A stretch of 64,000 nucleotides of DNA from Ananas comosus (taxonomy: Eukaryota > Streptophyta > Magnoliopsida > Poales > Bromeliaceae): NCBI RefSeq assembly GCF_001540865.1, contig NC_033629.1, forward strand, positions 632,501 through 696,500. The letters run 5' to 3'. The notes beneath the pieces are model-generated. The model ran no database searches. It had not been told where the DNA came from and saw nothing but the letters and a program-made list of their open reading frames with translations. The position numbers and the translations under genes were made by a program. Position 1 is the first letter of the stretch. Each line of letters starts with the position of its first letter. This document shows, piece by piece, positions 22,301 to 41,615 of this stretch.

Positions 22301-22651
22301 ATAGGATTAAAATCCACCAATATGTATCTTTCTTTTTGGATTTCCTTTACGAATACTTAAATCTATCATCATATGCAGGTAGCGGAGACGAGCTCGCTGG
22401 TATCCGAACTATCTAAAATTGCTGCAGAAGAACGAGCACTGATGGAACAGTCTAGAGAGCTATTGTCAGCAGCAGCAGCAATGCATGTAAGTACTACCAT
22501 CAATTCCTTTCTAGGGCTGTTTCATATTACTTCCTTTTTTAACCTCTACTTAATCGCTTCTAACAAGTAACTCTTTAACCAGGTTAAACATTATAGCCTC
22601 CTAGGGCAACTAATACAGCTAACTCGCCGAGAAAGCCAGAGGCATTTGTAA
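19331..22651 (+). CDS. QWRF-motif protein (augmin subunit 8-like), six exons
   Basis: Exons: 19331-20617, 21153-21272, 21673-21789, 21872-21961, 22379-22486, 22583-22651, all phase 0 with GT-AG borders; the product is 596 residues. Members of this plant family (QWRF1-9, EDE1) are microtubule-associated, and AUG8 targets the augmin complex to microtubules. The N-terminal 390 residues are disordered and basic, with Ser tracts near 70-115 and Pro/Ser-rich segments. The C-terminal part is the conserved domain: HLLRVLYNRLLQWWCVNARA in exon 1, then KDLYDAWCATSNIRDSV, ILKGQ, MAYLEEW (exons 2-3) and the helical tail ending QLIQLTRRESQRHL. The signature tetrapeptide at residues 409-412 (20555-20566) is QWWC, not QWRF. 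All later exons are intact, so the gene does not look dead. It converges with the gene ending at 23642. Confidence 0.93.
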
Positions 22652-23641
22652 CACAAAGACTAAAGCCTGAACAACTAACCTCTCAGCGTATAGCTAACTG
22701 GAGATTGATGCCAAAAATTACAAAAAATGGTAGTTCGATGGGTGCGAACTGGGTGCTTTGATTGTGATCTCAACTAGGTAGCTGTTGCACATAATTTTGT
22801 TCCCTTACTTTACAGCACTTGTTAGTACCAGAGACGGGAAAAAAAAAAAAAATCACAGCATTAGCTGTTTATTGGAGTTTTGGTCCCGTACCAATCAAAG
22901 GGGAGTTGATGCTGTATATATCTGTTGGGCAAGATGAGTTGGTTATCTCTTTTGTTTTGGCACCAATGTTTGGTACGTCCAACTCATGTGGGTCCTTTTG
23001 TTCATCTTCTCTAGATCTCACGTGAATAACTATGTCCAATCTCAGATTGTGTAGCGCACCACAATGATATGTTCTATTGAAAGTTTGCTTTGAGCATTAT
23101 ATTTTGGCTGTAAAGTTTATTCTTGCTCCCCTTTTCTCCCAAATAGAGAATTTGTTTACCAGGCTAACAGGCCAGCCCCAAGGAGAACAAAGAGACAACG
23201 AACGATGGCTTTGTATCTAGGGGGTATCTAGGGGGAAGACGCAAATAATCTGCTCTGGTCAAATAAACAAATCTGTAAATGAGATCTAGCTTGAATATTA
23301 CAGTGGTTAAAAAAAAATCACTTTCTTACTTTAATGTGGTGTTTGCTGTAGTCATTTTATAGTATCAGAGGAGAGAATATTAGAAGCTAGAAACGCTTTT
23401 AATAGTTTATAAACCTTTCAAAATATAAAACAAGGCAATACCAAACTAGGCTTAAGAAAAATTGGCAATCCCAAACTAGGCTTAAAAAAAATTTGGTCCC
23501 CAATAAAGATAAGATTTGGTGGTTCTTAGGAGTTAATAAGATTTAGTTACAACATTTTAAGATGATTGCTTCTGATTGTACGACCTTATTAACACGTGTT
23601 GGTACATAAGAAAAAACAAAGAAGAGAACCAGATTTTGAAG
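22652..23641. other. Convergent intergenic region (3' ends of two genes)
   Basis: Probably the 3' UTRs of the QWRF gene (left) and the plant mobile domain gene (right). A directly repeated phrase GGCAATnCCAAACTAGGCTTAA occurs near 23431 and 23464. No further gene is seen. Confidence 0.4.
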
Positions 23642-26600
23642 TCAAAAAGTTGACTGTACATGGAACCTCTTCCTTTTCCTTCTGTTTGATCTTAAACGCT
23701 TTTGCACTTCAGACCACTCTACACACGCACCTGCAGCTTCCTCAGTAGGTTCGGTAACCATCTCTTTAATTTTATCTCTCTTCATACGTAAATCGAGAGT
23801 CTCTTTAACTTTCGAATTGTCGTTGGGTTCATTACCAAGTTCTTCCGACTTTGAATGCTTTATATGTGCTTCAACAGTTTCCCCAACCTCATCATCCCTC
23901 ATGATTCCATCAGGAGTTTTTTGGACTTCCTCATTCTTTGTGGGTGCTATAACTATCTCCTTAATTCTAGCATTCTCCGCTGGTGATTCAACATTTTCTA
24001 GCAATTTAGAGTTCTCCAGGGTTTCATTAACCCTTTCTTGTTCTTTTACACACTCCACCTTATGCACTTCAAGAGTCTCCCGCACTTCCTCATCCTTCAT
24101 GACTTCACGAGGAGTCGCTCTTGCGCCAACTTTCTCCTCAATTTTAGCATTCTTTGCAGGTGCTTCGACATTATCTTGCACTCTACAGCGCTCCATGGGT
24201 TCATCAACCTTTTCTTGTTCTTCCACACACTTGGTACGTGCTTCAACAGTCTTGTGCACTTCATCATCCTTCATAAGTCCATCATGAGCCTCTTGGATTT
24301 CATCATTCTGCATGGGCGCACCAACTTTCTCACTAATATTAGCATTCTCGGTTGGTGCTTTGGCATCCTCTGAAACGCTAGAAGTCTCCATGGGTTTGTC
24401 AAACCTTCCGTGCTCTTCTCGAACTTTAGAACTCTCCACCAGTTCGTCAACCCTTTCTTGCTCCTCTCGAAGTTGAGAACTCTCCATGGGTTCATCAACC
24501 CGTTCTTGCTCTTCTACATGCTCCGTGTGTGCTTCGATTGTCTCGCTCTTTTCATCATTCATAAGTTCATCGTGAATGTCTTGGACTCTATCCTCTTCTG
24601 TGGATGCATGAATAGTCTCGTGCACGTTACCATCCTCGATAGATTCACCAACAACCTTGTATTTTTCGTCATTCTCCATGGGTGCATTAACAGTCTCATG
24701 CATTTTATCATCCCCGATAGATTCGTCAACCCCCTCTTTCACTTCACCAGTCCTCATAGGTGAATCCAGAGTCTTTACTTTACCATCTTTAATAGTTACA
24801 GCTAAAGTCTCCAGCATTTTATCCACCTTTACTGGTTCATCAATGGTTTCCAACCCTTTAGCACTCTGCATATTTGTACTAATACTCTTTCTAACTTCAT
24901 CATCCTCCATAACTATATCAGGATTGTCTTGCACTTTATTACCCTCGATCGCTGCACCAATGGTTTCCATCTGTTCATCATTCTCTATTGTTTCGTTAGC
25001 AGTCTCCCGCACATTAATCTTCTCCATAGGTTCATTAACATTCTCCTTCACTTTTCCATTTTCCTCATTTGCTTCCTTACTAGATGAATCAATGGCCTCC
25101 TCCTGTAGTTGTATCCCCACAGGCTCAATACTCCTCGTCTGATCCAATTCCATTATAGTATTGCCCTCTTCATGATTATTATCCTCACTATCAGGATCAG
25201 CCTTAATAGGAAGGGCCTGCATAACTGGAGAATGCTGAACAGATTCTATGAATCTGGTTGCTATTCCGGCTTCTATGGCAAGTGGAATAGCTGTCGGTGG
25301 TGTAAGGTACCTTGGCGACGAAGCCCGAATTTTTTGCTTTTGCCTACTGTGAGAGTGACCAACCTCAGAGGTAGAAGGCTTCGCTTTCTCCAGCTCAGTG
25401 CTGATGTAAGCATCTATCTCTGCGAGGTTCTCCTTGAGCCTCTTTCTCTCCACCTCTCCCGATAACAACCTTCTAATCTGTCTTTGTACAGTCATAACCA
25501 AATCCACCTATTCATGGTATAAAAATGTATGTTCATTGATTTACGATATAAGGCCTGTTTGGCCCGATGCACAGGCCGCACCGCAGAGCTTTCTGAGGAA
25601 GCTCCGAAATCAGAGCTTCCTCAAAAAGCCTTGGCCTTGCGGTTGCATGCCACAAATGGGGGCAGCTGCAAGGGCAAACGGGCACATAAACAGGAAAAAA
25701 GATGATATAGCAATGTGCCTATTAGTCCTGGATTAGGAAGAGCCTCTTTACACTCAGAAGCACACATGAGCATTTCGCAAACAAAAGATCTTGTGCTTCT
25801 GATGTGGCAAGAAACTGAAATGAAATTCTAGGCCCCAAAAGTAGAAAATACAATTTGAAGCTTCTACTTTTGCTGCAATACGAAGCTGCTAAGAGGATTT
25901 GAGTAAAATGTTGTTGGTGCTTCCTCAAACAACCGCACTCAAATTCACTTTATTATTCTATACATACCAATGCTTTCTCACTCTGCCCTAGCGATTGAAA
26001 GGAGATGGTTGGCCGCTCAACCGGGGTTGAGATCCATCTGCGTGTAATATTCCAATACCACTCAAAGTAATGGTTTCTTGCTCGAGTAGGATCTGGATCC
26101 ACCGTTTCTCTCTGTCCGACAACAGTGGATAGCCTATCTGCCCACCGCCTAATGTATTTACTATGGTAAGTGGACCAGTCCTCAACAGATCGGCCCTGCA
26201 TTGTGACTCGCTCAACTACCTCAACTGGGTCAGGGATATGCTGGATCATTCCAAACTGTAATAGAACACGATCCGGCACGTGCATTTCCACAACCTGGAA
26301 ACAGATTAACGGAACCCTAGAGAGCCACACAGCTGATCCGGCAGTGCAGAAAGGTGGCAGTACTGCCATCAAGTATGAGTTGTATGGGTCCCATGTGATC
26401 TGTCACGCGTCCATGAAGTCACAAAGGTATCATAATCTATTAATAGGTTAATTACTTAGATCTTACAGTTTTACCTCCAAAAATCAATTACATCCTCAGC
26501 TTTTCAATTTTGATAATTTAGTACCTGAAATTTGTCCTACGTAACAATTAGGTCCTTCTGTTAGTCAACACTAAAGAAAAGATATGACACCAACATCATG

Positions 26601-29152
26601 GTTAAAATTAGGCTAATATGGCAGCTTTGTTATGCAATCTGGCTGCAAATGATGATGAGATGGCATATTTTAGATGTTTGACTAACCGGAAGACTTCATT
26701 CTTATGAAGAAAAACTTCACAAACTAAATTGAGTATAGCAAAGGACTTTAATCTAATGAAGAACAAACTTCAGAGACTAAATTGTTAGGTAGAGACCCTA
26801 AGGGGCGTAAATGGATTCAAGATCAAAATTCAGAAACAAATTTATAATTAACTCACGATAAATTATAAATGTATGGTGTACCTGAGAGTCTAAGATTGTA
26901 TCAAGTCCATGCCTATAAAATTCGGTGTCAATTGATCGCACATTTTCACGGCTCTTGAATGGGACATTCCACCTAATATCAAAAACTTTGAACATATTCA
27001 ATGATTAATCAAAGAAAAATAACTGGATCATGCAAAAATGGGAAAATGGAATTTCAGATACCTGCATCCGAGGGGTCTATCATGGAGCAGAGCTTTGACC
27101 TCCAATCGATCAGGCCTTCCTATACGAATATGCTCCCATGCCCATATCTAAAGACAAGTCACTGGTGCATTAAGAGAAAAAAGAAGAGAAAAACTGAAAT
27201 AAACTCATACAAGAGGCAACGGTTAAGAAGGATAACGTGTGTGGATAGTCCTAGTACAATCCCATATTGCAACTTAATTCCTAAAATTACTAACACTTTT
27301 ACTCCCTGAATTTTCTAAGTGAAAAGTTATTAAGTGATAGCTTGATAAATAAGGATATTACAGAAACTATTCATACAATTTTTTTGTAATAATAATCAAG
27401 AAGGACCATACCTGAAGGAGAGTGAGAAAGGCGCAACAATTTGTCTTCCCCTTCATGCTGGCCTTCCCCAGCTCTCTATATAAATGGGAGAGTGCAGCAG
27501 CTCCCCAAGCTATCTCCCCACATAAATCGAAGTCACGAAGTAATGGCAAATACCTCAAGTGAACACGGGTCCCGCTAGGATCAGGAAACAAGCTACATCC
27601 GAGTTGATACAAAATATATGCTCGTGTGGCATACTCTATCTGTTGTTTGCCAGCTCCATCAGGTATTTTATGAAATGTCTCATAAAACCAGGCAATACTA
27701 ACTGCACCACCTTTAACCTTTGCTGGCCGCTGCCCTAGAAGCTCTAAGCACAGTTCATCCCATCGACAATCTGCAGGGCCTGTGACAGGGCTCCCGTCCA
27801 CGCGAAGGCCAGATAGGATTGCCACGTCTTTTAACAAGATTGTGATCTCTCCGTACCGCAAATGGAATGTTTGTGTCTCACGCCGCCACCTCTCGACCAA
27901 AGCGTTCAGTAAAGCATGGTCTAATTGGACCCGCTTCAAGCAGGAGAGGTGGTAAAACCCCGCTCTTTTTAATAGTGCAAGCATTCCTTCATGCTTCACC
28001 TCCCACTGGTTAAGTCTTGTGCCGTGCTCTATAAATCGAACAGGCTTATAGCCCTGTAATAAAATTCGTATGGTTATAAATTAACCGAAAGGTAATTGCT
28101 GCATCCAGACAGAAACAGAAAAAACTAGAAAATTACATACTCTGCCAGTAAAGATTGCCTCAGATTTATGATGCTCTTGCTCTACCAGAACTGATTTATC
28201 AATAGGTCCGGGATCTGGAGGTTGTGTCATCTACAGTAAGAAGGAACAGTTTGTTCATTATTGGAATTTAAGGCAAGTAAACATAACAGAAGTTATTAAA
28301 GAGAAAAGAATATACAGATTCATCGCTCAATACTTGTAAAACTCTCAAAATATACTGGAAAAGAGATCTGTGCATAACATAGACAGGAAAATGTATTATT
28401 TATTAAGAAGTATAAAATAAGTAAACAGAATCCACAAAATTGTGGCGAAGGCTAAAAAAAGAGGTAGCCTTTTGTGTGTACATCCTTAAACTCCATATCA
28501 ATATTGTTTCCAAGCAAAGAACAAGAAAGAAAAGAACATATATAGATAAAAAAAAAAGTAGCGAATATGAAGAAGTATGATGGATGTAGACTGAATCCAA
28601 AAATTAGCAAATTGCCTCTTTTGTTTATTTATTGTTCAAAAATCACCACGAATTACTCAAATTTAGCGTCTTTCCGTCATATTCTTTGTTTATTTACTCG
28701 TTTTGATTGTACTCAGGGTGCTAATTCAAAGCTTCTAAGAGTACAACACCACCAAATCTAATACAAAATACAACACTTTTCAAAGTTACAAAGATCCAAA
28801 CATGAACAATTAGGGCCACTACGCTCCTATTCCCTTCCCTAGTCAATACAACTACGAGCACACCCTAGTCAATACAACTACGAGCACAACACACAATTCA
28901 GCTTAGTTAATAGCAATTCAAACAATATTACACTACAATTGCTCTCGAGCCGAGTTCTCAAGCTACAAAACCCTAACTCCACACTCCGAATCCTAACCAC
29001 AACGAAGATAGCTCAAATTGGGAGAATCCAAACGAAGGATCAAATTAGATCATGTAATAACTAGATAGAAAAGGATCAAAACGGAAACCCTAGAATCGGG
29101 GGTTTGCGAGAACCTGGTGGGGGGGAGCGGCACGGGCCACTTTCTCCTCCAT
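23642..29152 (-). CDS. Plant mobile domain (MAIN-like) protein with long acidic repeat tail, seven exons
   Basis: Exons on the minus strand: 29152-29114, 28230-28141, 28053-27412, 27147-27062, 26972-26882, 26399-25968, 25507-23642. All junctions are GT-AG and frame-preserving; the product is 1081 residues. Residues about 22-460 form the aminotransferase-like plant mobile domain: DPGPIDKSVL, EHHKSEAIFTGR, LLKRAGFYHLS, LNALVERWRRETQTFHL, GEITILLKDVAILSGLRVDG, LLQIWAWEHI, CRWNVP, ITWDPY, VVEMHVPDRVLLQFG. This domain occurs in MAIN/MAIL proteins, which act in the nucleus in transposon silencing and meristem upkeep, and also within transposons. The last exon adds 621 residues, mostly a degenerate Glu/Lys/Val repeat of about 13-14 residues (VDEPMExxxV type), ending in the basic cluster RRKRKR, a likely nuclear signal. 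The multi-exon structure favours a host gene. The first exon (13 codons) is the least certain. A (GA)n tract lies just upstream. Confidence 0.9.
25551..25690. mobile_element. Possible short MITE in intron 6 of the plant mobile domain gene
   Basis: GC-rich island in an AT-rich intron, with GGCCTGTTTGGCCCG at the left and GGGCAAACGGGCA at the right as loose inverted ends, and an internal hairpin GAGGAAGCTC/GAGCTTCCTC near 25594-25622. No target-site duplication is seen. Confidence 0.35.
26440..26800. mobile_element. Possible degraded TIR element in intron 5 of the plant mobile domain gene
   Basis: Phrases of the type TTAGTACCTGAAATTTG and AATTAGGTCCTTCTGTTAG on the left, and CAGAGACTAAATTG on the right, resemble the ends of Mutator-like MITEs such as the one at 7751. 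Neither termini nor duplication can be fixed. Confidence 0.3.
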
Positions 29153-29174
29153 GGCGTTGTCGAGTGTCGCCGTT

Positions 29175-29211
<37 letters not shown>

Positions 29212-31300
29212 ACGCGCGCGCGGGAAATAGAGCGAGGGGGAGTGGGGAGACAGGAGTAAAGAGAAATACGGCGACGTTTTCGATCAAAGATGTATTCGGG
29301 AACGAAAACCACCGCCGTTTTAATCCCCGTTAGCGTGCAAAGTCGGCGGCGAACTCTTGGATCGGGCCAAGCAATTGGATAGCTGGATAGGTATCACTTT
29401 TTGCAAAAACACCCCTGTGGTTCATTTTCCTTATGCATGGCAATGTAAATTTTTTTTTCCCCTTCCTTTTTCTTTTTTGGGGGGATTTTCATCTTTTTGA
29501 TTCAAAGATAGTCATGTTAAATTTGGCCATCTTTATGTCCCTTTGTTTGCAAAATAAGCTTTTGAATTGTTGAGAGTGAGCAGGCATAGAGAAAGGAATA
29601 GTTAAGTGCGAAAAATTTAAGCTAGTTTTTAGTTTTTTTAGAGTTAATTTAATCTATTTCAAAAAACTAATAAATAACATTTTGAACTAATAAATAACAT
29701 TTTGGTAAAAGTTTTCTTAATAATTTATACTGTAGGAGGAGCAACATTTTTATTTCTCACCATCATAGAAATTTCAATCATTTTGTTTGCAAAAGATCTT
29801 GATTTCTCTACATTTTTTTTCTTTAACTAAAAAAAAAAAATTCAAAAGCTAGACACAAACGAACCTTATCGTCATAGTATAACATCCTAAAAGTGATGCT
29901 TGTTCTTAACATTCATTCCTAGAGAAACAAGCCACAATACTTTATTGCAGAGTGATCATTTATTGACCAAAAAAATAAGGAAAAATTTCCTCACTACCTT
30001 TCCAAATAACTCTAATATCATAAATATCTTTTAAAATTTTGAAATTTCATATTTGTCCTTAAAAAACATAAAAATTTTAAAAAATGCCCTCATAACTATC
30101 ATTCCGTCGTATTTAAGCATAACAAATTCAAAATACCGAATTTACCCTTCAATGTATTTTCATCAATACCCTCACAAATTTTCTATACATTACAAAATAG
30201 CCCCTTAATTTGATTTTTTTGATCAAAGTCTTCTTAATATTTTGTTCCTTGAAATTGGATTGATTTTTGTCAATTAAATTACAAATTTTATTAACCCATT
30301 GATGATTCCAACAAATTTAATAATTTTAATTACTTCGTAAAAGTTAAAATTAAAAAAAGATAATATGTAATAGCTAACCGAGCAATTTAAGTTAAATAAA
30401 ATTTTCAATGTAACTAACTAAAATAAATAATTAATAAAAGTTAAGAGCTAAATAGTACTAAAGAATATCAGCGAACAATGTTTATTTAGATGTTAAATAA
30501 ATAATGAACAAAAGTTAGGGGTAAAATAGTAAATCATATAATAAATATACCCTCTAAAAATTTCTCAACTTATGGACAAAATAAATATTTCAAATCTTAA
30601 CCAGTACTAGACCGTCATCTAACTAAGATTAATATGACCTGAAGAGACGGAGTATACGGTGAGAGTATTTTTGAAAAAAAGTATGTATTTAGAAAGATGA
30701 TTATGATATAACAAAATTTATAGGGATATTTATAATATTTCTGAAATTTAGAGGGGTACGGATGAAATTAACCCTTTAAATAAATAGTGAACAAATTAAG
30801 GGTAAAATGGTAATTTTATATTTTAAAGTAGAATTAAAAAAAGGTCAAAATGACGGAAGTTAGTGAAAATTAACGGTGGGAGAATTTAGGAAAAAAATAT
30901 TATATTTAGAGGGGCATTTGTGAAATTTAAAAAATTAGAAGGGTATTTATGATATTTCATATCTTTGTGAGGGTAGGAATGAAATTAACCCAAAAAATAA
31001 CTATCGTCAAAATATCAAAATCCTACGTTTATTTTTATTCATTATTTTTACTTTTGCACTAAATCCAAAACAATTGTACTGAACATTTAAAACACTTTAT
31101 TCAGTATCAGTATTACACAAAGTGATATCTATTCGCACTATTTGTGTAGCCAAACAAGCTCTTAAAATCTCCAACCGCAAACTCCAAGAACCCACTTCAC
31201 TATCTTTGCCGACTTCAATAATAATGAATTCGGCAGCTGTATGAATTAAATTGCCGACTTCACCCTGCGCTTTGGGTTATTGTCTTAATAACCAGTTTAA

Positions 31301-31347
<47 letters not shown>

Positions 31348-31428
31348 TGCGAAAGAGGGATGTAGAGTAATATAAAGATGGGCTCGCCGCGCCCGTGAGA
31401 TTCCTCTTCTCGCGCTTTCCCCTATTTC
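29153..31428. other. Divergent intergenic region between two genes
   Basis: The left edge holds a (GA)n run at 29179-29210 in the leader of the minus-strand gene. The centre holds an inverted-repeat element (29985-30994). The right edge holds (GA)n at 31304-31341, in the leader of the kinase gene. No coding region is seen. Confidence 0.6.
29985..30994. mobile_element. Putative Mutator-like non-autonomous element, possibly two nested copies
   Basis: The left side (ACCTTTCCAAATAACTC... ATATCATAAATATC) and the right side ending GGAATGAAATTAACCC are approximately inverted. A second right-type end, GGATGAAATTAACCC, lies at about 30758-30773, so one element may be inserted in, or partly duplicated from, another. 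The GGGTTAATTTCATTC terminus is similar in style to the MULE MITE at 7751. Target-site duplications were not found. Confidence 0.5.
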
Positions 31429-38126
<6,698 letters not shown>

Positions 38127-39475
38127 CTTGAATTTTGTGGGTGAGGTTTTTTCCCCCTTACTACTTTTCCTTTATCTTCTTTTATTGCTCCCGATGCATC
38201 ATCTAATATCAAGAGAAGGTATGTTGTTAACTGTTGTCAGATTTTACTTAAGTAATATTGTAAGTGTTTATGTTCTCTAATTTAGCTGTCATCGATCCAA
38301 AATAAGGCTGATTTCTAGCATTGGTTGTAATTCTTTTTAAATTTGAAAATGTTTTGTTCTTTCTATGGGTGGACAATCACAGTAACCTCATAAATGTGTT
38401 TCAATTTTGTGATATGTCATTTTCACCAATTATTCGTGCCTTTTAGATTACGTTCATGTAGATCAATGGAGTAACATCGAGATCCTGACTCACATGTCAC
38501 GTAGAATTTAACAATGACACCATCTTTTGTTTTTTTCATGTAAAATCTATTGTCAGTATTTATATGATAAGGAGTTCTTTGATGTAAACTTATTTCGGGA
38601 AACAATCATTGGAACCAAGCAGATGGTACTGGGATTTTAGCAAGGCATAGTGTACAATTGTTTGATTTTTGTTAGAATAGATATGCAGAGGTTAGAACAG
38701 AAGGTGCCTTTCATTGCCCATTCTTCATCACGCTCAAGCTTTTGTACTCAATCAACAGAGTACAAAAATTCAATGGGACACTAGTCAAAGTATTAACACT
38801 TGAAAGCGACACTTGAAAGCGACACGATTCTTATAACGAGCGTATATTATAGATCGGTTAACGAGTTAACATATGTTTATAGGATATATTATAGATTGGT
38901 TAACGAGTTAACATATGTTTATAGGAGAAACTAACTCACATAGCTGATACGCATCCTGTGTATGAGATCTAAGGTTGAACATTTATTGTTAAGAGAGCTC
39001 CAGCTGAATATCGTTGTACAGTTGTCTCATCTTATTATTGGAACTATGATGCACAAGTAGCAACAACCATAACCGAAAATTTAGCCTTCCATAGTATTAA
39101 TGTAGCAAAAATATGGCCGTTTATTCCTGGCATTATCAGTTGGCGCCTTCTGGTACCATCAAGGCGCAGGGATCTAGGGTTTGAGGAAATTAATACCTAC
39201 ACCTGATGCACCCTGGGAGCACCTTTAGGTGCACACTCTGGTGTGCAAAAAATGTTTGCGAATGGGAGGATCTCGCCTATCATCCGTAGAGGAATGCATT
39301 TGAGTAGAGGTGGCAAGGAGCCGAACACGAGCTGAGTTGGGCTTTCGCCGTTCTATTCTAGTTGAAACAGAACAACTACTAGACTCAAATTTATATTATG
39401 GATAGCTTAAGCTAAAAAGGACTTCATTAAGATTCTCTAATTTCAGTTTTTTAATGTGTGAACACTAGGGGTGTC
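38127..39475. other. Downstream region of the kinase gene, with small tandem repeats
   Basis: Probably kinase 3' UTR to about 38.4 kb. A 13-base unit ACTTGAAAGCGAC is repeated near 38797-38823. A 42-base unit starting TATATTATAGAT is repeated near 38842-38925. A fragment resembling hAT MITE ends (GAGCCGAACACGAGCT) lies at about 39318. Confidence 0.5.
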
Positions 39476-39931
39476 AACCAGCCGAACACGAACGAGCTGG
39501 GATCGGTTCGTGTCGAACATGAGCTAGTTCGTTAAAATATTGAGCCGAAAACTTCAACTTGTGCTCGGCTTGTTTATTAACGAGCCGAACAGAAGTTGGC
39601 TCATGAACAACAAGTTGTTCGAACGATTAGAATAAATATACATAAAAAATAAATTTATGAGATCTTATCTTTAGACTTTGATCTAATGGGTAACTTTTTT
39701 TCATATCAATCGGGTTTTTTATAATTGAGTTGGATTTTTTTATTTAGATTGGGTTAAAAATTAAATAATNGAGCGAGCTGATCATATCTCGTACGTTCGA
39801 TTTATTTATTAAATGAGTTAAAAAATTCAATTCGTGTTTGGCTTATTTATTAAACGAGCAATTAGATTTTGAGCTCATTTTAAGTCGAACATGAGCTGGA
39901 CGGTGAACAACGAGCTGAATTGCCACCCCTG
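39476..39931. mobile_element. hAT-type MITE, second copy of the 12486 family, with an N
   Basis: The left end TAGGGGTGTCAACCAGCCG and the right end GAATTGCCACCCCTG match the termini of the element at 12486-13021, as do the subterminal CGAGCCGAAC/CGAACATGAGC repeats. A single N lies at 39770. No intact target-site duplication is visible and the copy is more degraded than the first. Confidence 0.75.
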
Positions 39932-40161
39932 CAGTAGAATCGTTTTTCCATGCGCAGGCAGGATTATGGGCAAACGCCTCGTATATCAGAATGTAGCTCT
40001 CTTCGTCGATTCTTTTATATCACCTTAGTCTTGTATATGTTTTAAAACCATTTAATTCTATGGGAGTTGTGGTATTTTTTTTTTCTTTTTTCTTTTTTTG
40101 TTTAGATGGTAGCTAGGTTAGTTTAGGTAGTGTTTGATTTGAGAATTTTTATACTCTAAAA

Positions 40162-40319
40162 TTTTTTTTTTTTTGAGAGACGGGTAGAATGCTATCCGCT
40201 TCATTTATTTTATTTTAAAAATAAACTTAGCTGAAAATATTAATCAACTAGTATTTGAACTTAAAATCTTAGATACCAATCATTACGTTTTTTGTCACTT
40301 GCGCTAGGGACGGTCGGCT
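40162..40319 (-). mobile_element. SINE, reverse orientation
   Basis: T run at 40162-40174, then GAGAGACGGGTAGAATGCTA and the family body, ending CTAGGGACGGTCGG. The flanks TATACTCTAAAA (about 40150) and TATATCCTAAAA (about 40322) may be a worn duplication. Confidence 0.8.
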
Positions 40320-40433
40320 TTATATCCTAAAAATTATTTCTAGAAATGGGCGGGCTCAGGATAGTACCTAAGGAAAGGACTTTACGGAGGAAATGGTTAA
40401 AGATATAATGAACACACCTTGGCAATAATTTTG

Positions 40434-40578
40434 TGAGAGATAGGTAGCATGTTACCTGCTTCGTTTATTTCATTTAAAAATAAACTTAGTTGGAAATGTG
40501 AATCAACTATGATTCAAACTTGGATCTCGGATATCAATCACTACGCCTTTTGCCATTTGCTCTAGGGACGGTCCGTAC
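40434..40578 (-). mobile_element. SINE, reverse orientation
   Basis: Begins GTGAGAGATAGGTAGCATGTTA with a very short T run, continues through the family body (TTCGTTTATTTCATTT, AATCAACTATGATTCAAAC) and ends CTAGGGACGGTCCG. Confidence 0.8.
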
Positions 40579-41458
40579 ATGTTGGCCAGGAATTGAGGGA
40601 CGATGATGATGAGAGGCGGTGCGCGGAGGATAAAGATGCACCGGGTGCAGGGAATAATAGTATTTCGTGCGGATTATCGCGGGAGAGGCACCCAAGTGTC
40701 CGGTGACCGTACGATGGGGTCACTGCTCCTCCAGAAACAATGATAGAGATGTTTATGATTGCCCAACACTACCCCGTCCCACTCCCTCCTCTACTCTCTC
40801 TCTCACCCGAGACAAATTAGCATCTCCCTAAACTCAACACCATACCCACGTACACCCCAGGGCCCCACCAACAGAAGAGATAGAAAGGGAACGGGAATGC
40901 ATGGCCATGTTCCATGCCTCGCACCTCCATGGTCATGATGGCCACATGACCATGACATGCCACGCTTATTCCGTGGAAACAGATGCGTTGTTTTATGCAA
41001 AAAAAAAAAATAATAATATCGAATTAAATCTCTTTCTTTTTTCGATAAAAATAAAAGTGATTCGGTACAAATTTTATGTAAAAAAATATATATTGGTTAA
41101 ATAAATGAGAAAATTTTTTGTACTTATCTTTGCACTATAGGGAATTTTTGGTTTCTGATCTTATCTTTAAAATTGTTGTGCACCCTCGTCATTTTGTACA
41201 CGTCTTAGCTAGGGAGCCCTGTGGAGACGAATAGGAAGTAGGATAGGGTCTTTTTGGTACCATTTCCAGTACTGTTGGATGTTTTTGCCCTTAAAAAGAT
41301 GGTCTCCTTCAGAAATGTGCTGATCTTTTCACTGTTCTTACTTTCTTTTTTTTTTCTTTCTCAATCCCGATCTTAGAAAGGTGTGAGCCATATAAATGTG
41401 TGAAAACTAGCTAGTGTTGCCAAAGCAACTTTTAGCTGCTTAATTATCTTCATCAAAT
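40579..41458. other. Intergenic DNA
   Basis: A moderately GC-rich stretch at 40600-40980 contains tandem CCATGGTCATG-like phrases but no supportable gene. The remainder is AT-rich. Confidence 0.35.
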
Positions 41459-41615
41459 ACCGACCGTCCCTAGAGTAAGTGACAAAGAGCTTAGTGGTTG
41501 GTACCCGAGGTCCCAAGTTCGAATTCTAGTTGATTCACATTTTCAGATAAGCTTATTTTTAAATGAAATAAACGAAACGAATAACGTGCTATCTATCTCT
41601 AAAAAAAAAAAAAAA
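41459..41615 (+). mobile_element. SINE, forward orientation
   Basis: Starts ACCGACCGTCCCTAGAG, continues through an A-box-like segment, the B box GTTCGAATTC and the body, and ends CTATCTATCTCT plus an A tail at 41601-41615. Confidence 0.85.

Noticed and set aside
23817..25465. Several plus-strand frames opposite the mobile-domain tail
   Set aside because: They arise because the tail is repetitive; the antisense products are Ser/Phe-rich and lack a family.
28805..28885. Short direct repeats (CTAGTCAATACAACTACGAG twice) considered as an array
   Set aside because: Only two adjacent copies inside an intron; a simple tandem duplication. No CRISPR-like array exists in the window.
40803..41104. 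Small frames near the CCATGGTCATG phrases
   Set aside because: Short, no splice partners or family resemblance; one ends in A/T-rich DNA.
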